A program made the translations under genes and the position numbers. A stretch of 64,000 nucleotides of DNA from contig NC_018000.1 of NCBI RefSeq assembly GCF_000265205.3, forward strand, positions 5,675,001-5,739,000, read 5' to 3'. The stretch is from Sinorhizobium fredii USDA 257 (GTDB lineage: Bacteria > Pseudomonadota > Alphaproteobacteria > Rhizobiales > Rhizobiaceae). Below, piece after piece: positions 25,285 through 33,055 of the stretch. The notes below the pieces were generated by a model. That model was not told where the DNA came from. It searched no databases and saw nothing but the letters and a program-made list of their open reading frames with translations. Numbering within the stretch: the first letter of the stretch is position 1; each line of letters starts with the position of its first letter.

Positions 25285-25562
25285 GCGGCCTCGCTTTCCT
25301 TGAAATCCTGCTCCACGGAGCCGTTTTTCATCTTCGCGGCGGTGTAGGGATGGATACCCGCTCGAAATGCCCACAGTGGGCAATTTACCGCCTCACACGC
25401 GCGGACTTCTGAGGGCTGGCCGCTGCTGCAGTCGAGGCACTTCAGCCTGATTGCCGCCATCGGAGACATCTGCTTATGCCCCGCAGACTTTGCGACGGCT
25501 GCGGTCGGCGGCCAGGTTGCGGCCAGGTCGGTTCGATTGATGGGTGTGGGATTCGTCTTCAT
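25281..25562 (-). CDS. Cysteine-cluster (zinc-binding-like) phage protein
   Basis: 93 residues. The core SPMAAIRLKCLDCSSGQPSEVRACEAVNCPLWAFRAGIHPY contains four cysteines in a CxxC…C…C arrangement that is recurrent in alphaproteobacterial phage and island proteins, presumably binding zinc. The N-terminus is disordered. ATGA overlaps at both ends. Function unknown. Confidence 0.65.
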   Translation of the reverse strand: MKTNPTPINRTDLAATWPPTAAVAKSAGHKQMSPMAAIRLKCLDCSSGQPSEVRACEAVNCPLWAFRAGIHPYTAAKMKNGSVEQDFKESEAA

Positions 25563-25786
25563 GCCGCATCTCCATGCATTTCGCGACGGAAGACGCGGAG
25601 GCTCAGAGCCCAGCGGCGGCCGATCTTTCGGGCGCCAGGGATTTGGCCCTGTTGCAGCATGTAGAAGACGCGGCGAAGGTCCGGTTCATCCACAGCCTCG
25701 GCAATCGCATGGACGCCATAGACGATCTCGGGATTGGGTTTTGTCTTGCTCGCGGAGGCGGACTCGTGAATAACAGATGTCGGCAC
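25559..25786 (-). CDS. Helix-turn-helix protein heading the leftward operon
   Basis: 75 residues if the GTG at 25786 (GGGAGAT upstream) is used; a TTG at 25918 would give 119 residues with a low-complexity Ser/Thr-rich extension. The C-terminal part (IVYGVHAIAEAVDEPDLRRVFYMLQQGQIPGARKIGRRWALSLRVFRREM) is a MerR/excisionase-like wing-helix fold: helix, turn, helix, then KIGRRW as the wing. It is the first gene of the coupled series and faces away from the integrase. A recombination directionality factor or regulator is likely. Confidence 0.6.
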   Translation of the reverse strand: MPTSVIHESASASKTKPNPEIVYGVHAIAEAVDEPDLRRVFYMLQQGQIPGARKIGRRWALSLRVFRREMHGDAA

Positions 25787-26123
25787 GACGGTGGATCTCC
25801 CATCGTTGGTGTTGGAAACGGTGGCGGGGCTGTTCGAAGTCGCCAAACCAGAGGCAGCCCTGCCGCTTTCTTCGGTACAGAATCTCAGTGATTTGTACGT
25901 GGATGTAATTAGCCGCAAAAATAGACGCTAAAGAAAGGGGTTTCGCAGGCTTTTCCCAAATGCAGGCGCCTCATTTTACTTAATGCATTGATTTTTTTGC
26001 ATATTCTTTCATGACGGCCTGTGCGTAACGGGCGCGACTTTGCGCGACTTTGCCGTTGATCTGTCCCCGTTCTGCTTGCAGTATTTTTTCCATAAGTCGA
26101 AAACTCAACGTTGGACCCTGATC

Positions 26124-27359
26124 ATGTCCGTCCGTAAGCGCACCTGGACCACCCCGAAGGGCGAGGAGAAATCCGCCTGGGTCGTCGACTACCTCGATGC
26201 AGCGGGCAAGCGCCGGCTGAAGACCTTCACGAAGAAGAAGGATGCCGATGCATTCGCCGCTACGGCAAAGGTAGAGATCCGGGAAGGCGTTCACGTTGCC
26301 GACAGTGCCAGCGCCACAGTAGAGGAAGCCGGTAAGCTGTGGCTCGCTAGCGCCCGCGCCTCCGGTCTCGAGCGCGCGACGATCGATGACTATGAGCGCC
26401 ACCTTCGAATGCACATCGTTCCCTTCCTCGGCGCATCGAAGCTGCCGGCCCTGTCGATTGCGAAGGTGAGGGCTTTTGAAGACCAGTTGCGCGAAGCTGA
26501 CCGATCACCGGCCATGGTCAAAAAGATCTTGGTGAGCCTCGGCTCACTGATTGCTGACGCCCAGGAGCGCGGACTCGTCGCCCGGAGCGTCGTAAGGGAC
26601 ATGAAAGGACAGCGCGGCTCTGGTGAGAAACGGCAGGAGAAGCGCCAGAGAGGGCGATTAAAGATCGGCGTCGACATCCCGGCCCGTGATGAGGTCAAGG
26701 CGCTGATCGGCGTGATTTCGGGCCGCTGGAGGCCTCTTTTCCTGACGGCGGCCTTCTGTGGCTTCAGAGCTTCCGAGCTCCGCGGCCTCCGATGGCAGGA
26801 TATCGATTTCGACAAGGGACAAATTCGCGTTCACCAACGGGCGGATCGGTTCAACGATATCGGCCGGCCCAAGTCTCACTCAAGCGAGCGGACGGTCCCG
26901 GCGCCGCCAATGGTGATCAACGCCTTGCGTGAGTGGAGACTGTCATGCCCGAAACGCGAAACCGGCAAGGTCGATGACGCGGGCCAGAAGGTTAAGGCTC
27001 TTGAACTCGTATTCCCGAACGGTCAGGGCAAGGTTGAGCAGTTGAACAACATTCTTCGGCGCGGGCTTCATCCGGCCTGGATCACTGCCGGCGTCGCTAT
27101 TGACACTGGAGAGGTTGACGAGAAGGGAAAGCCCGTGCTTGCGCCGAAATATACCGGGATGCACTGCCTTCGCCATTTCTTCGCCAGTTGGTGCATCAAC
27201 CGCAAGGAAGACGGCGGACTCGGCCTGACACCGAAAATCGTTCAAGAGCGCATGGGACACTCGACGATCGCGCTCACCATGGACCGCTATTCGCACTTAT
27301 TTCCGAAGGACGATGACGCCGACGAAATGGCAGCAGCTGAGCGCGCCTTTCTCGCGTGA
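26124..27359 (+). CDS. Tyrosine site-specific integrase
   Basis: 411 residues from ATG 26124 (MSVRKRTWTTPKGEEKSAW…). A three-stranded arm-binding domain leads (WVVDYLDAAGKRRLKTFTKKKDADAFAA), followed by a core-binding SAM-like domain (EAGKLWLASARASGLERATIDDY) and the catalytic domain. The catalytic set is complete: R215 (GFRASELRGLRW), H347/R350 (MHCLRHFFASW), H379 (ERMGHSTIALT) and nucleophile Y389 (MDRYSHLF). It lies 60 bp from attR, transcribed towards it, the standard place. It catalyses insertion into the tRNA-Arg gene. Confidence 0.95.
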   Translation: MSVRKRTWTTPKGEEKSAWVVDYLDAAGKRRLKTFTKKKDADAFAATAKVEIREGVHVADSASATVEEAGKLWLASARASGLERATIDDYERHLRMHIVPFLGASKLPALSIAKVRAFEDQLREADRSPAMVKKILVSLGSLIADAQERGLVARSVVRDMKGQRGSGEKRQEKRQRGRLKIGVDIPARDEVKALIGVISGRWRPLFLTAAFCGFRASELRGLRWQDIDFDKGQIRVHQRADRFNDIGRPKSHSSERTVPAPPMVINALREWRLSCPKRETGKVDDAGQKVKALELVFPNGQGKVEQLNNILRRGLHPAWITAGVAIDTGEVDEKGKPVLAPKYTGMHCLRHFFASWCINRKEDGGLGLTPKIVQERMGHSTIALTMDRYSHLFPKDDDADEMAAAERAFLA

Positions 27360-27360
27360 C

Positions 27361-27383
27361 TGCAACATGGATGCGACATGGAA
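27361..27383. repeat. Right arm-type repeats beside attR
   Basis: Tandem TGCAACATGGA and TGCGACATGGAA immediately after the integrase stop, matching the pair at 12243-12266. See the left arm-type repeats. Confidence 0.6.
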
Positions 27384-27419
27384 GGCTCTACGCCTGGCAG
27401 CACAAGGCTTTAAAGCGGT

Positions 27420-27465
27420 TTCCTAATCTGGGGGTCGCGCGTTCGAATCGCGCCGGGATCACCAT
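27420..27465 (+). repeat. attR: 46-bp copy of the tRNA-Arg 3' half
   Basis: Identical to 12070-12115. It contains only the anticodon loop to CCA portion, so it is not a functional tRNA; it marks the right boundary of the element and the resumption of chromosomal sequence. Confidence 0.95.
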
Positions 27466-27564
27466 TTGTTACGTCTCTTCCTCGGGCGATCAGCCGTGAG
27501 GCGCCCGGTGGAAGCTCTCTGGCTGAAGCTGTACTCACCAAACACCCTCACCCTTTTGATCGTC

Positions 27565-27593
27565 TTGCCACTGTAACAATCGCCGCCTACACT
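27565..27593 (+). promoter_or_regulatory. Sigma70-type promoter of small RNA copy B
   Basis: TTGCCA, 17-bp spacer, TACACT, ending 7 bp before the predicted RNA start. Same relative position as the promoter of copy A. Confidence 0.65.
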
Positions 27594-27599
27594 GCCCTT

Positions 27600-27682
27600 A
27601 CTGTCCCTCTCGCCGCTGACCACGGATGTACTGGCAGCGGCGGGAGGTGGCGATGAAAGGTCGGGCTGAGCCCGGCCTTTTT
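27600..27682 (+). ncRNA. Structured small RNA, copy B (chromosomal, next to attR)
   Basis: A 13-bp hairpin (27606-27618 with 27635-27647) carries the loop ACCACGGATGTACTGG, identical to copy A, followed by a terminator GGTCGGGC-tga-GCCCGGCC and five T (27659-27682). Conserved loop, conserved promoter spacing and pair-preserving stem changes against 14226-14316 argue for a selected RNA. It ends 12 bp before a convergent small gene. Target unknown; the family may be alpha-r8/MmgR-like. Confidence 0.75.
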
Positions 27683-27694
27683 GTTTGGTGCTCC

Positions 27695-27856
27695 TCAGCG
27701 CTTGCCCCGCTGCGGGTCCTTGCCGGCCGCCTGGCTGCTCTTCTTGACCTCGTCTTTCTTGACCGCGTCTCTCTTGGCCTGGTCGCCGGCGCGGTTTCCG
27801 CCGTGCTTTCCACTGGAACTCTTGGGCGCCTTGCCGTCCTTCATGTTGGTAGCCAT
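27695..27856 (-). CDS. Small Lys/Ala-rich basic protein
   Basis: 53 residues (MATNMKDGKAPKSSSGKHGG…, ending DPQRGKR), highly charged and probably disordered. GAGGAG lies about 6 bases before ATG 27856. An RpoE2-type promoter (27895-27919) lies 39 bp upstream. Similar short, lysine-rich, stress-induced proteins are common in rhizobia; function unknown. Confidence 0.7.
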   Translation of the reverse strand: MATNMKDGKAPKSSSGKHGGNRAGDQAKRDAVKKDEVKKSSQAAGKDPQRGKR

Positions 27857-27894
27857 TGCGCTCTCCTCGAAGATCTCGGTTCACGGGAGCGTGC

Positions 27895-27919
27895 AACCGG
27901 AAAATCGCAAGAAAGTTCC
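27895..27919 (-). promoter_or_regulatory. RpoE2/EcfG-type promoter for the 53-residue gene
   Basis: Minus strand GGAAC-N16-GGTT. Spacing and both boxes fit the alphaproteobacterial general-stress consensus. It is divergent from another at 27968-27992. Confidence 0.65.
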
Positions 27920-27967
27920 GCAATTCTACTCCTCTTGCCGCGCTCGATCGTCGCTCGAGTACACCGC

Positions 27968-27992
27968 GGAACCAAACCATGCCCGGCCGGTT
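27968..27992 (+). promoter_or_regulatory. RpoE2/EcfG-type promoter for the PepSY-like gene
   Basis: GGAAC-N16-GGTT, 38 bp before ATG 28031. Confidence 0.65.
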
Positions 27993-28030
27993 TGGTTGGT
28001 CGGGAAACGATCCCCGAGAGAGGAAAGGCT

Positions 28031-28342
28031 ATGAAAATCACGATCTTTGGCGTTGCAGTGCTTTTAAGCGCTGCCGCAATGCCGGCCTTTGGGCAGTCGG
28101 CAACCTCGGGCGGAAGCACACCGGCGATCGCCACGCCCGGCACTCAAAACCCCGAAGCTCCCGTCGCAGGCAAGAACAGCTTTACGGAAGACCAGGCGCG
28201 CGAGCGGATCGAGGGAGCCGGTTACGCCGACGTCACGGGGCTGAAGCTCGACGACCAGGGAATCTGGCGTGCAACCGCGATGAAGGACGGCAAGTCCGTT
28301 GCCGTTTCTCTCGATTACCAGGGCAACGTCACCGCGCTCTAG
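28031..28342 (+). CDS. Exported PepSY-like small protein
   Basis: 103 residues from ATG 28031 with GAGAGGAAAGG upstream; longer frames run through the small RNA and are rejected. A signal peptide (MKITIFGVAVLLSAAAMPAFGQ) is followed by a Ser/Pro-rich linker and a PepSY-like domain (NSFTEDQARERIEGAGYADV and GLKLDDQGIWRATAMKDGKSVAVSLDYQGNV). It would be periplasmic. An RpoE2-type promoter precedes it. Function unknown; PepSY domains are thought to modulate proteases or bind surfaces. Confidence 0.75.
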   Translation: MKITIFGVAVLLSAAAMPAFGQSATSGGSTPAIATPGTQNPEAPVAGKNSFTEDQARERIEGAGYADVTGLKLDDQGIWRATAMKDGKSVAVSLDYQGNVTAL

Positions 28343-28418
28343 GTCACGATGATTTCGGTCGGAAACGGGCGGAAATCTGCTCGCTTCCGTTTCCAGCGCT
28401 ACAGAAAGGGAGAAGAAG

Positions 28419-29024
28419 ATGAGAACTGTGGCAGGGCTTTTCGACGACTACCATGACGCTCGACAGGCGGTGAACGACCTGGAGGCAGCCGGCATTCCGT
28501 CGGAGGATATCAGCTTGGTCGCCAATAATGTCGGCGATCGCTATTCGGGCGAGAGTTCCGGGGCTGCAGAAGGCGCCGGCGTCGGTGCAGGGCTGGGTGC
28601 GACCGGCGGCGGCGCGGTCGGCCTCCTGACCGGGCTGGGGCTGATGGCCATACCGGGCGTCGGGCCTGTCGTCGCTGCCGGTTGGCTCGCATCGACAGCC
28701 GCGGGTGCCATCGCCGGAGCGGTGGCGGGTGCCGCCACCGGTGGCATCATCGGTTCGCTGACGGATTCGGGCATACCGGAGGAGGACGCGCATCTTTACG
28801 CAGAGGGCGTGCGCCGGGGCGGCACGCTGGTGGTGGCCAAGGTCGACGAGGCGCTGGTCCCGCAAGCCGATGCCATCCTCAGGAACCGTCATGCCGTCGA
28901 CACCTCGGTTCGCAGGCGCGCCTACACCGAAGAAGGCTGGAGCACTTTCGACGCGGCCTCCGCGCCCTTGAGCCTCGATGAGGTTCAGCGCGAGCGTGAA
29001 CGCTATCGCCCCCCGGCACTTTAA
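28419..29024 (+). CDS. YflT-like (general stress protein 17M-type) protein with glycine-rich membrane segment
   Basis: 201 residues. The N-terminus RTVAGLFDDYHDARQAVNDLEAAGIPSEDISLVANN is the YflT/heat-induced-stress type domain. A glycine/alanine-rich hydrophobic centre (about residues 48-110, GAGVGAGLGATGGGAVGLLT…) looks like glycine-zipper membrane insertion. The C-terminal half repeats an alpha/beta unit (HLYAEGVRRGGTLVVAKV). A good ribosome site (AAAGGGAGAAG) precedes the ATG. Same strand as the PepSY gene, 76 bp apart. Confidence 0.75.
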   Translation: MRTVAGLFDDYHDARQAVNDLEAAGIPSEDISLVANNVGDRYSGESSGAAEGAGVGAGLGATGGGAVGLLTGLGLMAIPGVGPVVAAGWLASTAAGAIAGAVAGAATGGIIGSLTDSGIPEEDAHLYAEGVRRGGTLVVAKVDEALVPQADAILRNRHAVDTSVRRRAYTEEGWSTFDAASAPLSLDEVQRERERYRPPAL

Positions 29025-29118
29025 CGCTCGACATTGACTGCGGGCGCGGCCGGTTGCGGCTGCGCCCGTGAATTCATCTCTCCCACAGCACTTCCGGCAG
29101 CGTTCGCCTCGATGCTGC

Positions 29119-29144
29119 GGAACCTAGCCGAGTTCTCGGGTGTT
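29119..29144 (+). promoter_or_regulatory. Weaker RpoE2-type promoter before the nucleotidyltransferase gene
   Basis: GGAAC-N17-TGTT, 31 bp upstream of ATG 29176. The -10 box deviates from CGTT/GGTT. Confidence 0.4.
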
Positions 29145-29175
29145 GTCGTAGGTGTTCCTTCGCAGGAGAGAAAGC

Positions 29176-29985
29176 ATGCCATCGGCAATGCCACCGAAGT
29201 CGAAGTCGCCGCGAACGACCCGCGCTCCCCTTGCCCTGCCGCAACTCGTCGACGAGAAGGCCGAGGCCTTCGTCGCCACGTCCATAGCCGAGCTCGTCAA
29301 ATGCAAGATCCCCTTCCTGATCGCCGGCACCTTCGCCGTCAGCGCCTATACCGGCATTTCAAGGCCGACGAAGGATCTCGACGTGTTCTGCAAGGCCGGC
29401 GACTACACCCGCATCCTCAAGCATTTCAAGTCGCGCGGTTACTCGGTCGAAATCGAGGACGACCGGTGGCTCGGAAAGGTCTACAAGGGCAAGTTCTTCT
29501 TCGACGTCATCTTCGCCTCGCCGAACGGCACCATGCTCGTCAACGATGCATGGTTCGAACATGCCTTGCCGGTGGAGATCAGCGCGTCCCCGGTGTCGAT
29601 CGTCGCTCCGACCGAATTGGTCTGGTCGAAATCCTTCATCCAGCTTCGCGAGCGCTACGACGGTGCCGACGTCGCCCACACGATTTTAAAGACCCACGAC
29701 CGGATCGATTGGCGCCGGCTGCTCGAATATATGGAAGCGCACTGGGAGGTGCTGCTGATCCATCTCCTCAATTTCCGGTGGATCTACCCCTCTGAGCGCG
29801 ACAGGGTTCCCCTGTGGCTGATGGACGAGCTGCTGAGCCGGCTGGCGGCCCAGCGGGACTTGCCGCTGCCCCAGACGAAGATTTGCCGCGGCAGGATGTA
29901 CTCGCGGCGCGATTACGAGATCGACGTGACCGAATGGGGATTTGCCGACGTCGGCGGCGACCTCGAGATGCGGACAGGAAAATAG
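29176..29985 (+). CDS. Nucleotidyltransferase-fold protein
   Basis: 269 residues from ATG 29176 (AGGAG upstream). The motif FLIAGTFAVSAYTGISRPTKDLDVFCK (near 50-75) is a nucleotidyltransferase core of the type GG/GS…D-x-D, here GTFAVSAYTG-RPTKDLDV. A later acidic residue lies in KFFFDVIFASP. This fits the NTP_transf/AbiEii-like superfamily, though without the antitoxin partner. It forms a likely two-gene unit with the metallophosphoesterase 12 bp downstream. Substrate unknown. Confidence 0.7.
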   Translation: MPSAMPPKSKSPRTTRAPLALPQLVDEKAEAFVATSIAELVKCKIPFLIAGTFAVSAYTGISRPTKDLDVFCKAGDYTRILKHFKSRGYSVEIEDDRWLGKVYKGKFFFDVIFASPNGTMLVNDAWFEHALPVEISASPVSIVAPTELVWSKSFIQLRERYDGADVAHTILKTHDRIDWRRLLEYMEAHWEVLLIHLLNFRWIYPSERDRVPLWLMDELLSRLAAQRDLPLPQTKICRGRMYSRRDYEIDVTEWGFADVGGDLEMRTGK

Positions 29986-29997
29986 GGAGTTGTTACC

Positions 29998-30711
29998 ATG
30001 GGCAACAAGCTGAAGGTGGCCGCGGTTGCCGACCTCCACATGAAAGAGGATGGTTCGGTCTCCTATGCGGAACTGTTTTCGGAAGTGTCGAAAGTCGCCG
30101 ATGTGCTGGTGATCGCCGGCGACCTGACCGATCTCGGCAAGCCCGCCGAGGCGGAGCTTCTCGCCTCCGACCTGAAATACTGCACCGTCCCTGTGGTGGC
30201 GGTTCTCGGAAACCACGACCACCAATGCAATGCCGTCGAGGAGATCTCGTCGATCCTCATGAAGGCAGGTGTCCACCTCCTTGATGGGCAGGCGGTCGAG
30301 ATCGCCGGCATCGGCTTTGCCGGCACGAAAGGATTTGTCGGCGGCTTCGGGCGTCACATGCTCGGTTCTTTCGGCGAAACAGCCCTGAAGACGATGGTTT
30401 CCGCCACCGTCGACGAAGCGATGCGCCTCGAAAACGCCCTGCGAAAAACCAGTGCCCAGCACTCCGTGGTCGTGCTCCACTACGCGCCGATCGCCGAGAC
30501 CGTTGCGGGAGAGCCGGAAGAGATCTATCCCTTCCTCGGCTCCTCTCGTTTCGCCGAAACAATCGACCGGTTCCACGTCAGCGCCGTCGTCCACGGCCAC
30601 GCTCACAAGGGCACTTACAAGGGCACGACGCCAGGCGGCGCGCCCGTCTTCAATGTCGCCGCCCATGTGGAGAAGCCGACTGGCCGGCCCTATGCGATCC
30701 TGGAATTCTGA
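29998..30711 (+). CDS. Calcineurin-like metallophosphoesterase
   Basis: 237 residues. The metal-binding motifs appear in order: ADLHM (near 12), AGDLTD (near 40), LGNHDH (near 68), LHYAP (near 160) and HGHAHKG (near 200). It hydrolyses phosphomono- or diesters with a dinuclear metal centre; the substrate is unknown. Cytoplasmic. It follows the nucleotidyltransferase gene by 12 bp with GGGAG as ribosome site; a nucleotidyltransferase next to a phosphoesterase suggests addition and removal of a nucleotide or phosphate from a shared target. Confidence 0.85.
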   Translation: MGNKLKVAAVADLHMKEDGSVSYAELFSEVSKVADVLVIAGDLTDLGKPAEAELLASDLKYCTVPVVAVLGNHDHQCNAVEEISSILMKAGVHLLDGQAVEIAGIGFAGTKGFVGGFGRHMLGSFGETALKTMVSATVDEAMRLENALRKTSAQHSVVVLHYAPIAETVAGEPEEIYPFLGSSRFAETIDRFHVSAVVHGHAHKGTYKGTTPGGAPVFNVAAHVEKPTGRPYAILEF

Positions 30712-30743
30712 TCACGCCGAGGCGGGATAGCGACATCTTCCGT

Positions 30744-31913
30744 TCAAGGTTTCAGGACAACCTTCACGCAGCCGTCCGCCCTCTTGTTGAATGTCTGATA
30801 AAGGTTTGGCCCGTCGTCCAGGGAGCCCCGGTGGGTGATGACGAAGGAGGGATCGATCTCGCCCTTGCGGATGCGATCGAGCAGCAAGGGCAGGTAGCGC
30901 TGAACGGGTGTTTGCGCCATGCGGAAGGTCAGCCCCCGATTGATCGCCGAGCCGAAGGGTATCTTGTCGAGATAGCCGCCATAGACTCCGACGATGGAGA
31001 CCGTACCGAAATTCCGGCAGCAGTGGATCGCCTGGCGCAGCACATGCGGACGATCGGTGCCGAGGTAGGTGGCGACCTTGACGCGGTCGACGAGGGAATC
31101 GAGGCTTGCCCGGCTGTCGGCCTCCGTCCCCACCGCATCGATGCAGGCATCCGCGCCGCGCCCATGGGTCATCTCCATGATGCGGTCGTAGATATCCTCC
31201 TGCATGTAGTCGAGCGTGACCGCGCCTGCCGTTTCCGCAAGCCGCAGCCGCTCGGGAACCGTATCGACGGCGATCACCCGTTCCGCCCCGAGCAGGAAGG
31301 CCGAACGGATCGCCATCTGGCCGACAGGCCCGCAGCCCCAGATGGCGATCGTGTCGCCCGGCTCGATGCCGCAGAATTCGGCAGCCATGTATCCGGTCGG
31401 AAAGATATCCGAGAGGAACAGGACCTGCTCGTCGGTGAGTTCCTCCGGTACCTTGATCGGCCCTACATCGGCGTGCGGCACACGCAGATACTCGGCCTGG
31501 CCGCCGCGGTAGCCGCCGAGAAGATGTGAATAGCCGAACAGGCCCGAGGGCGAATTGCCCCACATCTTCATCGCTTTCTCCCGGTCGGGATTGGTTCGCT
31601 CGCAGGCGGAGTAGAAGCCCCGCTGGCAGAAGAAGCACGCGCCGCAGGCGATGGTGAAGGGCACCACGACGCGCTCTCCGACCTTTAGCTTCGTCGCAGC
31701 CCTGCCGACCTCGACGACCTCGCCCATGGCCTCGTGACCAACGACGTCGCCATGCTCCATCGCCGGTATCAGCCCGTTGAAGATGTGCAGATCGGAGCCG
31801 CAGATCGCGCAGGCAGTAACCTTGATGATGGCGTCGTGCTGGTCCTCGATTATCGGATCGGGAACACTCTCGCACCGAATGTCGCCCTTGCCGTGCCAAG
31901 TCAGAGCCTTCAT
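30744..31913 (-). CDS. Zinc-dependent alcohol dehydrogenase (MDR family)
   Basis: 389 residues from ATG 31913 ([26 protein letters not shown] upstream); longer frames extend into non-coding sequence. Catalytic zinc site: [13 protein letters not shown] and GHEAMGEV. Structural zinc site: [20 protein letters not shown]. Cofactor site: [25 protein letters not shown]. This matches the glutathione-independent formaldehyde dehydrogenase/threonine dehydrogenase-like branch, with a long insert ([20 protein letters not shown]). It is downstream of the SDR gene on the same strand (53 bp) and probably co-transcribed under the shared stress promoter. Confidence 0.85.
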   Translation of the reverse strand: MKALTWHGKGDIRCESVPDPIIEDQHDAIIKVTACAICGSDLHIFNGLIPAMEHGDVVGHEAMGEVVEVGRAATKLKVGERVVVPFTIACGACFFCQRGFYSACERTNPDREKAMKMWGNSPSGLFGYSHLLGGYRGGQAEYLRVPHADVGPIKVPEELTDEQVLFLSDIFPTGYMAAEFCGIEPGDTIAIWGCGPVGQMAIRSAFLLGAERVIAVDTVPERLRLAETAGAVTLDYMQEDIYDRIMEMTHGRGADACIDAVGTEADSRASLDSLVDRVKVATYLGTDRPHVLRQAIHCCRNFGTVSIVGVYGGYLDKIPFGSAINRGLTFRMAQTPVQRYLPLLLDRIRKGEIDPSFVITHRGSLDDGPNLYQTFNKRADGCVKVVLKP

Positions 31914-31966
31914 TGCGAGATCCCTCCACTGTTGTCGAACGCGCTCTGTGCCCGGCAAGCGAGCCT

Positions 31967-32950
31967 TCAGTGCCGTCGATACGAGGTGCGGGGTACGCCG
32001 CCGATCACCGCCGCGAGCGCAAGGCCAACGACGGCCGCGGCCGCAACGGCGGCGATTGGAACTCTGCGCTCCGAACGCCACCCGCCTTCGATGCCGCCGG
32101 GATTTGCAGGGGCCCTGAACAGGTTGCCGTTGCTCCTTTCGGCGCGCGGCGCTCGCCTGAGATAGGACGAGGTCAGGCGGGCCAGCAGGCGGGAGGTCGT
32201 ATTGGGGGCGAGAAAATGCGCGAGCCGCGCCAGGTCGGCGACGACGCCGACGGTGACGGCGCTGCGTGGATATTGCGCCAGGCGGACGACGGCGCGGGCG
32301 GCCCGGCGCGCATCATAGACTGGAGGCGGAACGCTGAGCCTGCGGCCGGTGTAGTTCGCGCCATGCGCGACGCCGGGCGTATCCATGAAGGTTGGATAGA
32401 CATCGCAGATGTGAATGTCGGGTTCATCGGCGAGTTCGGCACGCAGCGCTTCGGAAAAGCCTCGGAGGCCGAACTTGCTGGCACTGTATGCCGCCGCAAA
32501 AGGTGTCGAGGCAAAGCCGCCGAGCGAGATCATGTTGATGAAAGTGCCGTGGCCCTGCTTCAGGAAGACGGGAATGGCGGCATGCGCATCGTTGACGTGC
32601 CCGATCAGGTTCGTGCGAATGACCTGCTCGTGAGCCTCGATCGGCGTTTCCTGGAAGCGGCCGACCGCGCCGACGCCGACATTGCTGAACCAGACGTCGA
32701 TTTTGCCGAAGCTCAAGGCCTTTCTTGCCAGGTCCCTGACCGCATCCGCATCGGTGACATCGGTCGGCACGACCAGCACAGCCGCCCCGAGATCACGGCA
32801 GGTGCGCGCCACCTTTTGCAGCGCCACCGCGTCGCGCGCGGCCAGCACGAGTCTCGAACCTTGCCGGGCAAATTCCTCCGCCGTCGCCTGTCCGACTCCG
32901 GACGAGGCTCCGGTAATCACCACCACCGCATCTTTCAACGCTTTCCGCAT
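31967..32950 (-). CDS. Short-chain dehydrogenase/reductase with C-terminal membrane segment
   Basis: 327 residues. Cofactor motif [26 protein letters not shown] near 85, and catalytic serine plus YSASK ([22 protein letters not shown]). Beyond the usual ~250-residue SDR core there is a tail with a transmembrane helix ([22 protein letters not shown]) ending in RTSYRRH, so the enzyme is probably tethered to the inner membrane. This layout is typical of a stress-associated rhizobial SDR group. Substrate unknown. Divergent from topoisomerase IB. Confidence 0.85.
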   Translation of the reverse strand: MRKALKDAVVVITGASSGVGQATAEEFARQGSRLVLAARDAVALQKVARTCRDLGAAVLVVPTDVTDADAVRDLARKALSFGKIDVWFSNVGVGAVGRFQETPIEAHEQVIRTNLIGHVNDAHAAIPVFLKQGHGTFINMISLGGFASTPFAAAYSASKFGLRGFSEALRAELADEPDIHICDVYPTFMDTPGVAHGANYTGRRLSVPPPVYDARRAARAVVRLAQYPRSAVTVGVVADLARLAHFLAPNTTSRLLARLTSSYLRRAPRAERSNGNLFRAPANPGGIEGGWRSERRVPIAAVAAAAVVGLALAAVIGGVPRTSYRRH

Positions 32951-32979
32951 CGCGCGTCTTCCTCTGGAACGACATCGCC

Positions 32980-33035
32980 GTGCGTCTTTGAAAACACAAA
33001 GGCCGCTTCAGCACATTGATGCGCCGATGGAACCA
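32980..33035. repeat. Degenerate RIME-like intergenic sequence
   Basis: GTGCGTCTTTGAAAAC, then ACAAAGGCCGCTTCAGCACA, then TTGATGCGCC follow the same word order as the better preserved element at 61795-61886 (GTGCGTC…GACGCACAAAGGTCGCTGCAGCAC…TTGAATCGC), with decayed pairing. Confidence 0.4.
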
Positions 33036-33055
33036 CCTGCGGCCGATAATGTTCC
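33029..33055. promoter_or_regulatory. Bidirectional RpoE2-type promoter (SDR and topoisomerase IB)
   Basis: GGAAC and GTTCC face each other. On the minus strand this reads GGAAC-N16-GGTT towards the SDR gene (80 bp). On the plus strand it reads GGAAC-N16-TGTT towards topoisomerase IB (125 bp). The two promoters occupy the same 27 bp. Confidence 0.6.

Larger units (their letters stand above)
12070..27465. mobile_element. Integrated phage-derived/satellite-like element in tRNA-Arg(CCT), about 15.35 kb
   Basis: It is bounded by the 46-bp repeats, with a tyrosine integrase (26124-27359) next to attR, arm-type repeats near both ends, and a XRE repressor with three operators (13350-13698). A leftward operon runs from about 25786 to 15959 and encodes small HTH proteins, an initiator-like protein with iterons, a serine recombinase, large terminase and a tape-measure protein. 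I see no portal, major capsid, maturation protease, tail tube, baseplate or lysis gene. It may be a prophage that lost its morphogenesis block, or an element that borrows a helper's particles. A ParB-like gene remnant at 13860-14156 favours at least partial decay. Confidence 0.9.

Noticed and set aside
27459..27980. 173-codon minus frame across small RNA copy B
   Set aside because: It covers the RNA and the 53-residue gene in a different frame and has a low-complexity product.
28344..28415. GGAAACGG/CCGTTTCC inverted repeat before the YflT-like gene
   Set aside because: Eight-base arms with an 18-base loop and no T tract; GGAA(A)C spacing to CGTT is wrong for an RpoE2 promoter, so left unassigned.
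29034..29795. 253-codon plus frame overlapping the nucleotidyltransferase gene
   Set aside because: Arg/His-rich shadow frame; the frame from 29176 carries the enzyme motifs.
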